Shown piece after piece: positions 57,842 through 64,000 of a DNA stretch of 64,000 nucleotides. Below the pieces are notes generated by a model that was given only the letters and a program-made list of their open reading frames with translations, did no database searches and was not told the origin of the DNA. The stretch covers positions 42,020 to 106,019 of the forward strand of contig NZ_MLJO01000015.1 of assembly GCF_001956915.1 (NCBI RefSeq), written 5' to 3'. This stretch comes from Intrasporangium flavum (GTDB taxonomy: Bacteria > Actinomycetota > Actinomycetes > Actinomycetales > Dermatophilaceae). The first letter of the stretch is position 1; each line of letters starts with the position of its first letter. A program made the translations under genes and the position numbers.

Positions 57842-58744
57842 TTACTTGAGGCCCGTCGTGGCGATGCCCTCGATGAAGCGCTTCTGGAACACGAGGAAGA
57901 CGACGAGGATGGGGAGGATGACGACGGTGGCGCCGGCGAGCAGCAGGCCGTAGTTCGTGCTGTTCTGGCCCGTCGAGTAGAGGGCCAGCGCCACAGGGAG
58001 GGTGTACTTGTCCTCGGTCTGGCCCACGACGAGCGGCCAGAGGAAGTTGTTCCAGCTGCCGAGGAACGTCAGGATGCCGAGCGTCGCGAGCGCGGGACCG
58101 CACAGCGGCAGGATGATCCGCCAGAAGATCCGCAGCTCGCCCGCGCCGTCGACGCGGCCGGCGTCGAGCAGGTCCCTGGGCAGCCCGAGGATGAACTGGC
58201 GCATGAGGAACACGCCGAAGGGGCTGACGAGGAACGGCAGGAAGAGGCCGGGCAGGGAGTTGATGAGCCCGGCGTTGGCGACGAGGACGAACAGCGGCAC
58301 GAACGTCACGACTCCCGGGATCATCAGCGTCGCCATGACGGCGAGGAAGAGCGGACGCTTGCCCTTGAAGTCGAGCATCGCGAACGCGTACCCGAGCATC
58401 GAGCAGAAGATGAGGTTGCCCGCCGTGACGACGACCGCGACGACGATCGAGTTGTAGAAGTACTGGCCGAAGTTCAGCTTGCTGAACAGCTGCGTGTAGT
58501 TGTCGAGCGAGGCGCTCTGCGGCCACCACGTCGGCGGCACCTGGCGCAGCTCGCCCTCGCCCTTGAACGAGCCGAGGACCATCCACACGAACGGGGCGAC
58601 GACGGCGACGAGGGCCACGGTCAGGACGAGGTAGAGCCACCAGCGTCCACCCCGGCTCGAGCCGACCATGCCCGAGCGCGGCGCGCGCGAGGAGGGCTGG
58701 GGGGCCACCTCCCGCGTCGGTCGGGGTGCGGTGTCGACGGCCAT
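57842..58744 (-). CDS. Carbohydrate ABC transporter permease (MalG type) of the glucan locus
   Basis: The 300-residue protein has a polar N-terminus of about 33 residues and six membrane helices. The EAA loop near residue 195 reads Asp-Ala-Gly-Arg-Val-Asp-Gly-Ala-Gly-Glu-Leu. It ends in Ile-Ala-Thr-Thr-Gly-Leu-Lys, typical for the C-terminus of the family. It starts one base after the MalF-type gene and is followed by the PF10091 hydrolase gene after 19 bases. The substrate is presumably a gluco-oligosaccharide, from context. Confidence 0.9.
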   Translation of the reverse strand: MAVDTAPRPTREVAPQPSSRAPRSGMVGSSRGGRWWLYLVLTVALVAVVAPFVWMVLGSFKGEGELRQVPPTWWPQSASLDNYTQLFSKLNFGQYFYNSIVVAVVVTAGNLIFCSMLGYAFAMLDFKGKRPLFLAVMATLMIPGVVTFVPLFVLVANAGLINSLPGLFLPFLVSPFGVFLMRQFILGLPRDLLDAGRVDGAGELRIFWRIILPLCGPALATLGILTFLGSWNNFLWPLVVGQTEDKYTLPVALALYSTGQNSTNYGLLLAGATVVILPILVVFLVFQKRFIEGIATTGLK

Positions 58745-58745
58745 G

Positions 58746-59660
58746 TCAGGTCCTCTCTCGCAGCAGCCGGAACTGGATCGCGGTGACGATCGCGATGACG
58801 ACGAAGATGAGGTAGCTCATCGCCGACGCGAGGCCGTAGTTGCCGAACCCGAACTGCTGGTAGGTGTAGTAGGACAGCGAGATCGTGCTGTTGAGCGGGC
58901 CGCCCTTGGTCATGACGAACGGCTCCTCGAAGAACTGGAGGTAGCCGATCGCGGTCGTCACCATGACGAACAGCAGGGTCGGGCGCAGCAGCGGCAGGGT
59001 GACGTGCCGGAACCGCTTCCACGCACCGGCGCCGTCGATGGCCGCGGCCTCGTGCAGCTCGGCCGGGACCGCCTGCAGGCCGGCGAGGAAGATGATCATC
59101 GCCGTGCCGAAGTTGCGCCACGACGCCATGAGGATGAGCGCCGGCATCGACCAGTTGGGGTCACCGAGCCAGTTCGGGCCGTCGATGCCGACCCACCCGA
59201 GCGCCGTGTTGATGAGGCCGCCCGGGTCCTGCAGCAGGAAGCGCCAGACGACGGCCACGGCGACGATCGAGGTGATGACCGGCATGTAGAAGCCGAGGCG
59301 GAACACGGCCCGGAACCGGGTGATGCCCTTGTCGAGCGCGACGGCCGCGGCGAGGGCCACGACCAGCGTCAGCGGCATCCCGACGAGGACGAAGTACGCG
59401 GTGTTGCCGGCGGCCTGGCGGAAGATCGGGTCGGACAGGGCCTTGGCGTAGTTGTCGAACCCGACGACGTCGACGGCGAAGGGGGTGCGCAGGTCGCGCG
59501 CCCTGGTGTCCGTGAAGCTCATGAAGAGCGACTGGAGCACCGGCCACGCCGTGAAGGCGAGGAACAGGACGCAGAACGGGAGCGCGAGGATCCACGCAGC
59601 CCGCCCCTCCCGCCGGGCCGCCTTCGCGGTCCGGCGGGAGGCTGCGGTCTGGACGCTCAT
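58746..59660 (-). CDS. Carbohydrate ABC transporter permease (MalF type) of the glucan locus
   Basis: The 304-residue protein has six membrane helices after about 25 basic cytosolic residues. Its EAA motif is near residue 207 (Glu-Ala-Ala-Ala-Ile-Asp-Gly-Ala-Gly-Ala-Trp). The ATG is four bases after the binding-protein stop. It partners the MalG-type protein. As in the arabinan locus, no ATPase gene is found in the operon. Confidence 0.9.
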   Translation of the reverse strand: MSVQTAASRRTAKAARREGRAAWILALPFCVLFLAFTAWPVLQSLFMSFTDTRARDLRTPFAVDVVGFDNYAKALSDPIFRQAAGNTAYFVLVGMPLTLVVALAAAVALDKGITRFRAVFRLGFYMPVITSIVAVAVVWRFLLQDPGGLINTALGWVGIDGPNWLGDPNWSMPALILMASWRNFGTAMIIFLAGLQAVPAELHEAAAIDGAGAWKRFRHVTLPLLRPTLLFVMVTTAIGYLQFFEEPFVMTKGGPLNSTISLSYYTYQQFGFGNYGLASAMSYLIFVVIAIVTAIQFRLLRERT

Positions 59661-59664
59661 GGGA

Positions 59665-60951
59665 TCAGGCGCCCGTGCCGATGGAGTCGGCCTGCTGCTG
59701 GGCCGTCTTGAGCCCGGTCGCCGGGTCCTCGCCGGTCTTGGTGATCTTCTCCATCTCGGTGTCGAGGCCCTTGACGGCCTGCTCCCACGTCGGGAACGAC
59801 GGCGGGGCCTTGGCGGTCTCGAGCTGCTTGCCGAAGACGGCGAGCTTCTTGTCCGCGGCGAGCGACGGGTCCTGCCACGCGCTCTTGACCGAGGGCAGGT
59901 CGGTGGAGATCGAGTACCACTTGGCCTGGACCTTCGGGTCGGCGAGCCACTGGACGAACTTCCACGCGGTGTCGCGGTTCTTCGTGTTCTTGAAGACGAC
60001 GAAGTTCGAGCCGCCGACGAAGGAGGACGAGCCCGCCGAGCCGGCCGGGATCGGGGCCACGTTGTACTTGTCCTTGAAGCCGGCGCCGCCGACCTTCTCG
60101 ACCGCGGACATCATCCACGGGCCGGAGATGAACATCGGGACCTTGCCGCTCGCGAAGTCCGGCTCGGTGGTCGGCGTCGCCGGGGCGGCCTTGTCGGAGA
60201 TGCCGTCCTTGAAGAACGACTGGTAGTACTGCGTGGCCTTGAGCAGCTGCGGGCTGTCGAAGTTGTAGGCCTTGCCGCTGTCCTTGGTCAGGTCAGCGCC
60301 CTCGCCCCAGGCGAACGGCATGACCGTCTGCCACGAGCCCTCGCCGCCGGCCTGCAGGCCGATGCCCCACTTGGCGCCGGCCTTGGTCTGCATGGCCTTG
60401 GCCATGTCGTGCAGGCCCTGCCAGTCGGTCGGCACGGTGTCGTAACCGGCCTTCTTGGCCAGGTCGGTGCGGTAGTAGACGACGCGCGTCTCGACGTACC
60501 ACGGGATGCCGAACGAGGTGCCGTTGACCTCGGTGGTCTTCTGGGCGCCGTCGAAGAAGGCGCTCTTGTCGATGGAGGCGGGCGTCGGGTCGAGGGCGTC
60601 CATGCCCGCGAACTCGCCCATCCACGTCGTGCCGACCATGGCGACGTCGGGGGTCTTGTTGGCGGTGATGGCGGTCGTGAACTTGTCGTGCGCGGCGTCC
60701 CACGGGATGCCGGTGACCTGGACCTTGACGCCGGGGTTGGCGGACTCGAACTCCTGGGTCAGCTTCGAGAGGTTGTCACCCTCGGCGCCCATGGCCCACA
60801 CGGTGATGGTGCCGCTCGCCTTGCCGGTGCTGACGGCGGCTCCGGTCTGCCCGGCGGCGGGGCCACCGTTGTCCGAGCCTCGGCCGCAGGCGGTCACGGT
60901 CAGGGCCGCGGCGGTCATGCACGCGACGGTGATGGCGGTGGTGCGTCTCAT
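59665..60951 (-). CDS. Extracellular sugar-binding lipoprotein of the glucan locus
   Basis: The 428-residue protein has a lipoprotein signal with Thr-Val-Thr-Ala-Cys at about 18-22 and a MalE-like family-1 fold. Landmarks are Ile-Thr-Val-Trp-Ala-Met-Gly near 50, Phe-Gly-Ile-Pro-Trp-Tyr-Val near 147 and Phe-Ile-Ser-Gly-Pro-Trp-Met near 277. It is the first gene of the importer-hydrolase operon, so its upstream region (60952-61092) holds the operon promoter. Inferred ligand: gluco-oligosaccharides. It has no direct overlap with the LacI gene upstream. Confidence 0.9.
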   Translation of the reverse strand: MRRTTAITVACMTAAALTVTACGRGSDNGGPAAGQTGAAVSTGKASGTITVWAMGAEGDNLSKLTQEFESANPGVKVQVTGIPWDAAHDKFTTAITANKTPDVAMVGTTWMGEFAGMDALDPTPASIDKSAFFDGAQKTTEVNGTSFGIPWYVETRVVYYRTDLAKKAGYDTVPTDWQGLHDMAKAMQTKAGAKWGIGLQAGGEGSWQTVMPFAWGEGADLTKDSGKAYNFDSPQLLKATQYYQSFFKDGISDKAAPATPTTEPDFASGKVPMFISGPWMMSAVEKVGGAGFKDKYNVAPIPAGSAGSSSFVGGSNFVVFKNTKNRDTAWKFVQWLADPKVQAKWYSISTDLPSVKSAWQDPSLAADKKLAVFGKQLETAKAPPSFPTWEQAVKGLDTEMEKITKTGEDPATGLKTAQQQADSIGTGA

Positions 60952-61001
60952 CGGGTGTTCTCTCTTTCTCTGGGACGTGCAGCGTGGGTTGCCGGGGGGC
61001 G

Positions 61002-61013
61002 GTGCGATCGCAC
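61002..61013. promoter_or_regulatory. GTGCGATCGCAC palindrome upstream of the glucan operon
   Basis: A perfect 12-bp palindrome lies 51 bases before the binding-protein gene, within the 141-base gap after the LacI gene. It is a candidate operator for the glucan operon. It differs from the TGTAAGCGCTTACA site of the LacI gene, so it may be bound less tightly or by another protein. Confidence 0.45.
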
Positions 61014-61092
61014 GTGTGGAGGGGCGGGTCGGGGTCTGGCGTCAGGGTCTGGCGTCGGGGTCGGGAGTGGGCCGGCCCGTCGGCGGGCGCGC

Positions 61093-62247
61093 TCAGCGCG
61101 TCGGGTCGGCGAGGCCGGCCGGACCGGAGGTGGACGGGGGGCGGGGGCTCGGGCAACCGCACGAGCCGCGGATGACCACCCGGGTCGGGAGCAACCGGCG
61201 CTCGGACGGCAGCTCTCCCCCCTGGACCCTCTGGTGGAGACGTTCGGCCGCCAGCTCACCGAGCTCGCGGACCGGTTGGCGCACGGTGGTCATACCCGGG
61301 CGCACGTACCTGGCGGTCATGACGTCGTCCCAGCCGACGACGGCGACGTCGCCGGGGACGTCGCGGCCGGCGTCCTGCAGGCGCGTCATGATCGAGAGCG
61401 CGAGCTCGTCGTTGGCGCAGACGAGGGCGTCGGCGTCGAGCTCGCCGGACAGGAGGCGGTCGGCGACGAGCTCGCCGTCGGCCTCGCGGAAGGGCACGCG
61501 GACCGGCTCGGCCGGCTCGAGCCCGAGGTCGTGGTGGGCGGCCACGAAGCCGGCGTGGCGCTCGGCGATGTCAGGAGCGCCGGCCGGGTCGCCGACGAAG
61601 AGGAGGCGACGCCGACCGTGCCCGAGGACGTGGGCGGTCAGCTCGGCCGCGCTGTGGGCGTTCTCGGCCGTGACGCTCTCGATGCCGTCCTGGGGCTCGC
61701 CGGCGATGATGACGACGGGCTTGCGCCCGTGCAGGGCCCGCGCCACCGCGGGCGGCATGGCAGCGGAGCCGAGCACGGCGAGGGCGTCGACGCGGGTGGC
61801 GAGGCGGCGCACGGCGCGGGCGGCATCGACCTTGCCCTCGGTGAGCAGCAGCGTGACGCTCTGGCCGAGCTCGGCGGCGCGGGTCTCGAAGCCGAGGAGC
61901 AGCTCGGCGTAGTAGGGACCGGTGAGCTCGGGAAGCACGAGGCCGTACGCCTCGTGGTGGCGGACCGCGAGGCTGCGGGCGGCGCCGAGGGGCACGTAGT
62001 TGAGGGCGTCGACGGCGTCGAGGACCTTGCGGCGGGTCGTCTCGGAGACGACGTCGGCGCCCTGCAGGACGCGAGAGACGGTGGCGATGGAGACGCCGGC
62101 GCGCTCGGCGACCGAGTAGATCGTCGCGCCGGCACCGGCACCGGCAACCTGGCCGGACGCGGGTGCCGAGCCGAGGGTGGACGCGTCGGCGGAGGCCTGG
62201 GTGGCCGGGGTGGCACGGCGGGCACGTCGGGCCTGCTCGGCTGCCAT
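61093..62247 (-). CDS. LacI-family repressor of the glucan locus
   Basis: The 384-residue protein has an Ala-rich N-terminal tail of about 40 residues. The LacI HTH begins near residue 43 (Ile-Tyr-Ser-Val-Ala-Glu-Arg-Ala-Gly-Val-Ser-Ile-Ala-Thr-Val-Ser-Arg-Val-Leu), with hinge near 90 (Ala-Ala-Arg-Ser-Leu-Ala). The effector domain contains Val-Val-Gly-Trp-Asp-Asp-Val near 315. The tail before the HTH is longer than usual; ATG 62247 follows GAGGTGG and is kept. It is upstream of and co-directional with the binding-protein operon. A perfect palindrome at 62300-62313 indicates autoregulation. The tail residues 15-30 again contain Ala-Asp-Ala-Ser. Confidence 0.9.
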   Translation of the reverse strand: MAAEQARRARRATPATQASADASTLGSAPASGQVAGAGAGATIYSVAERAGVSIATVSRVLQGADVVSETTRRKVLDAVDALNYVPLGAARSLAVRHHEAYGLVLPELTGPYYAELLLGFETRAAELGQSVTLLLTEGKVDAARAVRRLATRVDALAVLGSAAMPPAVARALHGRKPVVIIAGEPQDGIESVTAENAHSAAELTAHVLGHGRRRLLFVGDPAGAPDIAERHAGFVAAHHDLGLEPAEPVRVPFREADGELVADRLLSGELDADALVCANDELALSIMTRLQDAGRDVPGDVAVVGWDDVMTARYVRPGMTTVRQPVRELGELAAERLHQRVQGGELPSERRLLPTRVVIRGSCGCPSPRPPSTSGPAGLADPTR

Positions 62248-62299
62248 GGGAGGCCACCTCCGTCTCGTCGTCGAGTCCCTGGTCGGTGATGCTTGGCGT

Positions 62300-62313
62300 T
62301 GTAAGCGCTTACA
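62300..62313. promoter_or_regulatory. LacI-type operator TGTAAGCGCTTACA
   Basis: A perfect 14-bp palindrome with the CG centre typical of LacI-family operators lies 53 bases before the LacI gene. It stands out in GC-rich DNA and probably serves autoregulation. Confidence 0.78.
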
Positions 62314-62474
62314 TCGGCAACCATCCTGCACACATCCCCGACGTCGCGCAAGACCCCCTCTCGGTGCCGGGGCCATCGGGCGGGGTCGGCCGGGGCTGCG
62401 AACGGCAATCCACGGTCTCAGGATCTGGCACGTGATCGACTGCGCCCCAAGTGATTTCGCCTGAGACAGCGAGG

Positions 62475-62510
62475 GGCCCGGTGACGTCGGGAGTCCGACG
62501 CCACCGGGCC
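62475..62510 (-). terminator. Hairpin terminator after the VOC gene
   Basis: Arms 62475-62490 and 62495-62510 pair over 16 positions with one A-C mismatch around a 4-base loop (GAGT). It begins 26 bases past the VOC stop on the minus strand. Confidence 0.75.
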
Positions 62511-62535
62511 AGGGGTGTCTCGCGGGCGGGACCGG

Positions 62536-62919
62536 TCAGGCCTGCGCAGCGTCCTGCAGGACCCCGACGTGGCCACCGTCGGGCAGGGCGAGGACGGCGG
62601 TGCGGCGCCCGCCACCGACCTCCGTCGGCTCCTGCACGACCGTCGCGCCGGACGCCACGAGGGCGTCGCGGGCGGCCGAGATGTCCTCGACCGTCCAGTA
62701 CGGCAGCGGGCCGGCGAGGCCCTTGCGGTGGCCGTTGGGGTCGAGGGCCACGTCGAGGCCTCCCACGTTCCAGCCGACGTAGTAGGGCTGGTCGGTGTGC
62801 GGCTCGCCGAGGAGGGCCCTGAACGCGGCCTTCGCGGCGTCGAGGTCGGTGACGGCGTAGACGACGGTCGTCATGGCGGGCAGGGTGGTCGTGCTGGTCG
62901 AGGCGGTCGAGTCGGTCAT
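62536..62919 (-). CDS. VOC-family protein controlled by ECF41-type promoter
   Basis: The 127-residue protein is a VOC-fold enzyme or binding protein: Asp-Leu-Asp-Ala-Ala-Lys-Ala-Ala-Phe-Arg-Ala-Leu-Leu-Gly near 25-38, Tyr-Tyr-Val-Gly-Trp near 46, and Ala-Leu-Pro-Asp-Gly-Gly-His near 112. AAGGAG precedes ATG 62919. The upstream region has a TGTCACA-N16-CGTC promoter reading into this gene, the same as that of the ECF41 gene on the other strand, so it is the probable target of that sigma factor. In most ECF41 loci the partner is a carboxymuconolactone decarboxylase, oxidoreductase or epimerase (COE) gene; a VOC partner is not one of those. Function is unknown. Confidence 0.8.
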   Translation of the reverse strand: MTDSTASTSTTTLPAMTTVVYAVTDLDAAKAAFRALLGEPHTDQPYYVGWNVGGLDVALDPNGHRKGLAGPLPYWTVEDISAARDALVASGATVVQEPTEVGGGRRTAVLALPDGGHVGVLQDAAQA

Positions 62920-62939
62920 GTCAGGGTGCTCCTTGTCGG

Positions 62940-62966
62940 TGTCACATCGGGCCCGGCTGGCCCGTC
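62940..62966 (+). promoter_or_regulatory. ECF41-type promoter of the sigma gene
   Basis: TGTCACA (62940-62946), 16 bases, CGTC (62963-62966), about 40 bases before the sigma ATG. This is the consensus reported for ECF41 factors. The spacing matches exactly. Confidence 0.75.
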
Positions 62967-62974
62967 AGACCCAT

Positions 62975-63001
62975 GACGGAGCAGACACGAAGGATGTGAC
63001 A
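62975..63001 (-). promoter_or_regulatory. ECF41-type promoter of the VOC gene
   Basis: On the minus strand TGTCACA (63001-62995), 16 bases, CGTC (62978-62975), about 56 bases before the VOC ATG. It is the mirror image of the plus-strand promoter about position 62970. Confidence 0.75.
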
Positions 63002-63006
63002 CGGCG

Positions 63007-63978
63007 ATGGACCAGAACCCCGACCGGACCCCCGACTGGCTGGCGGCACGCTTCGAGGAGCACCGCGGGCACCTGCGCGCCGTGGCCTACCGGGTGCTCG
63101 GATCGAGCGCCGATGCCGACGACGCCGTGCAGGAGGCCTGGGTGCGGCTCAGCCGCACCGACACGAGCGACGTCGCCAACCTCGGCGGCTGGCTCACCAC
63201 CGTCGTCGCGCGGATCAGCCTGGACCAGCTGCGCTCGCGCTCGGCCCGGCGCGAGCACCCGTGGGACGTCGCCGACGCCGAGGCCCTCGACCACGCCCCG
63301 GTCGCCCCGGTGGGCGCGACGCGGACGCCCGACCCCGCGGCGGAGGCCGAGCTCGCCGACTCTGTCGGCCTGGCCCTGCTCGTCGTGCTCGACACCCTGG
63401 CGCCGGCCGAGCGCCTGGCGTTCGTGCTCCACGACCTCTTCGGCCTGCCGTTCGAGGAGATCGCCGACGTCGTCGACCGCTCGCCCGCGGCGACGCGTCA
63501 GCTGGCGAGCCGGGCCCGCCGACGTGTCCGCGCCTCCGGCGTCGGCCTCGACACCGGCCTTGACAGCGAGAGCGTCGACGGACGCACCGGCAACCTGCCC
63601 GGGGCCTCCTCCGTGGCGACGACACGGTCGCGGCAGCGTGAGGTCGTCGAGGCATTCCTCGCCGCGTCGCGCGGCGGCGACCTCGGGCGGCTGCTCGAGC
63701 TGCTCGACCCCGCCGTCGTCGTGCGGTCCGACGCCGCGGCGGCGCTCATGGGCTCGCCGGCCGAGGTGCGGGGCCAGCAGGCGGTCGCCGCGATGTTCGA
63801 CGGCCGCGCCCGTGGGGCCCGGCTCGCGACGCTCGACGGGCGACCCGGTGCCGTGTGGATGCTGCACGGGGTGCCGAAGGTCGTCTTCGCCTTCACCGTC
63901 GAGGACGGGCGCGTCGTCGGCATCGAGCTGGTCGCCGACGAGGCCCGCCTCGACGCCCTCGAGATCGAGTACCTCTGA
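63007..63978 (+). CDS. ECF41-group sigma factor with C-terminal SnoaL-like domain
   Basis: The 323-residue protein has region 2 (about 12-80, Asp-Ala-Asp-Asp-Ala-Val-Gln-Glu-Ala-Trp-Val near 36), region 4 (about 125-180, with Gly-Leu-Pro-Phe-Glu-Glu-Ile-Ala-Asp-Val near 147) and a fused NTF2/SnoaL-like domain (about 210-323) that controls activity in this group, replacing an anti-sigma factor. The Asp-Gly-Gly-Gly-type motif of the group reads Asp-Ala-Ala-Ala near 241, and the Asn-Pro-Asp-Lys-Leu-type motif reads Ala-Asp-Glu-Ala-Arg-Leu near 312, so both are altered. The gene has an ECF41-type promoter upstream and likely activates itself. The inducing signal is unknown. Confidence 0.87.
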   Translation: MDQNPDRTPDWLAARFEEHRGHLRAVAYRVLGSSADADDAVQEAWVRLSRTDTSDVANLGGWLTTVVARISLDQLRSRSARREHPWDVADAEALDHAPVAPVGATRTPDPAAEAELADSVGLALLVVLDTLAPAERLAFVLHDLFGLPFEEIADVVDRSPAATRQLASRARRRVRASGVGLDTGLDSESVDGRTGNLPGASSVATTRSRQREVVEAFLAASRGGDLGRLLELLDPAVVVRSDAAAALMGSPAEVRGQQAVAAMFDGRARGARLATLDGRPGAVWMLHGVPKVVFAFTVEDGRVVGIELVADEARLDALEIEYL

Positions 63979-64000
63979 GGCTCACTGGTGGACCGTGGGG

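Noticed and set aside
44359..62313. Horizontal transfer of the arabinan and glucan loci as an island
   Set aside because: Base composition and codon use look like the rest of the window, and no integrase or attachment repeats flank them.

Overview
The window is dense, very GC-rich (roughly 70-75 % by eye) chromosomal DNA from a Gram-positive actinobacterium. Supporting signs are SD-led or leaderless GTG/ATG starts, many four-base ATGA/GTGA overlaps, lipobox and Tat exports, an actinobacterial LexA-type box, DUF2630, a DUF222-HNH (13E12-like) gene, a tmsAB pair, ECF41 and ECF42 sigma factors, and sugar ABC importers that lack their own ATPase. A free-living soil or plant-litter saprophyte of the Micrococcales (Intrasporangiaceae-like) is my inference, not something the sequence proves. 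No rRNA, tRNA, CRISPR array, insertion sequence or replication origin was seen, and no gene-free stretch reaches 300 bases.

Layout. 1-4.8 kb: end of a LysE exporter; tmsA-tmsB (10-methyl branched fatty acid synthesis); a CsoR/CstR-type sensor with a good operator; a divergent pair (hemerythrin-like protein / small HTH protein) separated by twin operators. 4.8-11.5 kb (minus strand): a coupled run of DGPF protein, ECF42 sigma factor, hydrolase, methyltransferase and then lutABC for L-lactate oxidation. 11.7-19.8 kb (minus strand): an eight-gene operon carrying the ebo set (eboC, eboA, eboB, eboE, eboF) with a myo-inositol-phosphate-synthase-like gene at its head and two extra TIM-barrel isomerases. 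20-29.8 kb (minus strand): a ribose-type sugar ABC importer, a Gfo/Idh dehydrogenase, a Tat-exported TIM-barrel protein and a large secreted PQQ-type sugar dehydrogenase, opposite a ROK repressor. 30-44.3 kb: mixed housekeeping and signalling genes (HAD phosphatase, Ser/Thr kinase, duplicated exported acid phosphatase, ABC half-transporter pair, SOS-type HNH gene, UdgB, ECF sigma/anti-sigma pair). 44.4-53.7 kb: an arabinan-use locus (GH51, importer, two GH43) facing a LacI regulator. 54.2-62.3 kb: a glucan-use locus (importer, PF10091/GH144-like hydrolase, GH3) with its own LacI regulator. 62.5-64 kb: a VOC-family gene and an ECF41 sigma factor with two face-to-face ECF41-type promoters between them.

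How the genes work together. Much of the window is carbohydrate scavenging: three importers, four or more glycosidases, sugar dehydrogenases and isomerases, each locus with its own repressor and palindromic sites. Two importers have no ATPase gene and probably share an MsiK-type ATPase encoded elsewhere. The most unusual parts are the ebo operon led by an inositol-phosphate-synthase-like cyclase, the mutually exclusive ECF41 promoter pair, and a strongly over-represented palindrome, GACGCGTC (40 copies counted by eye).
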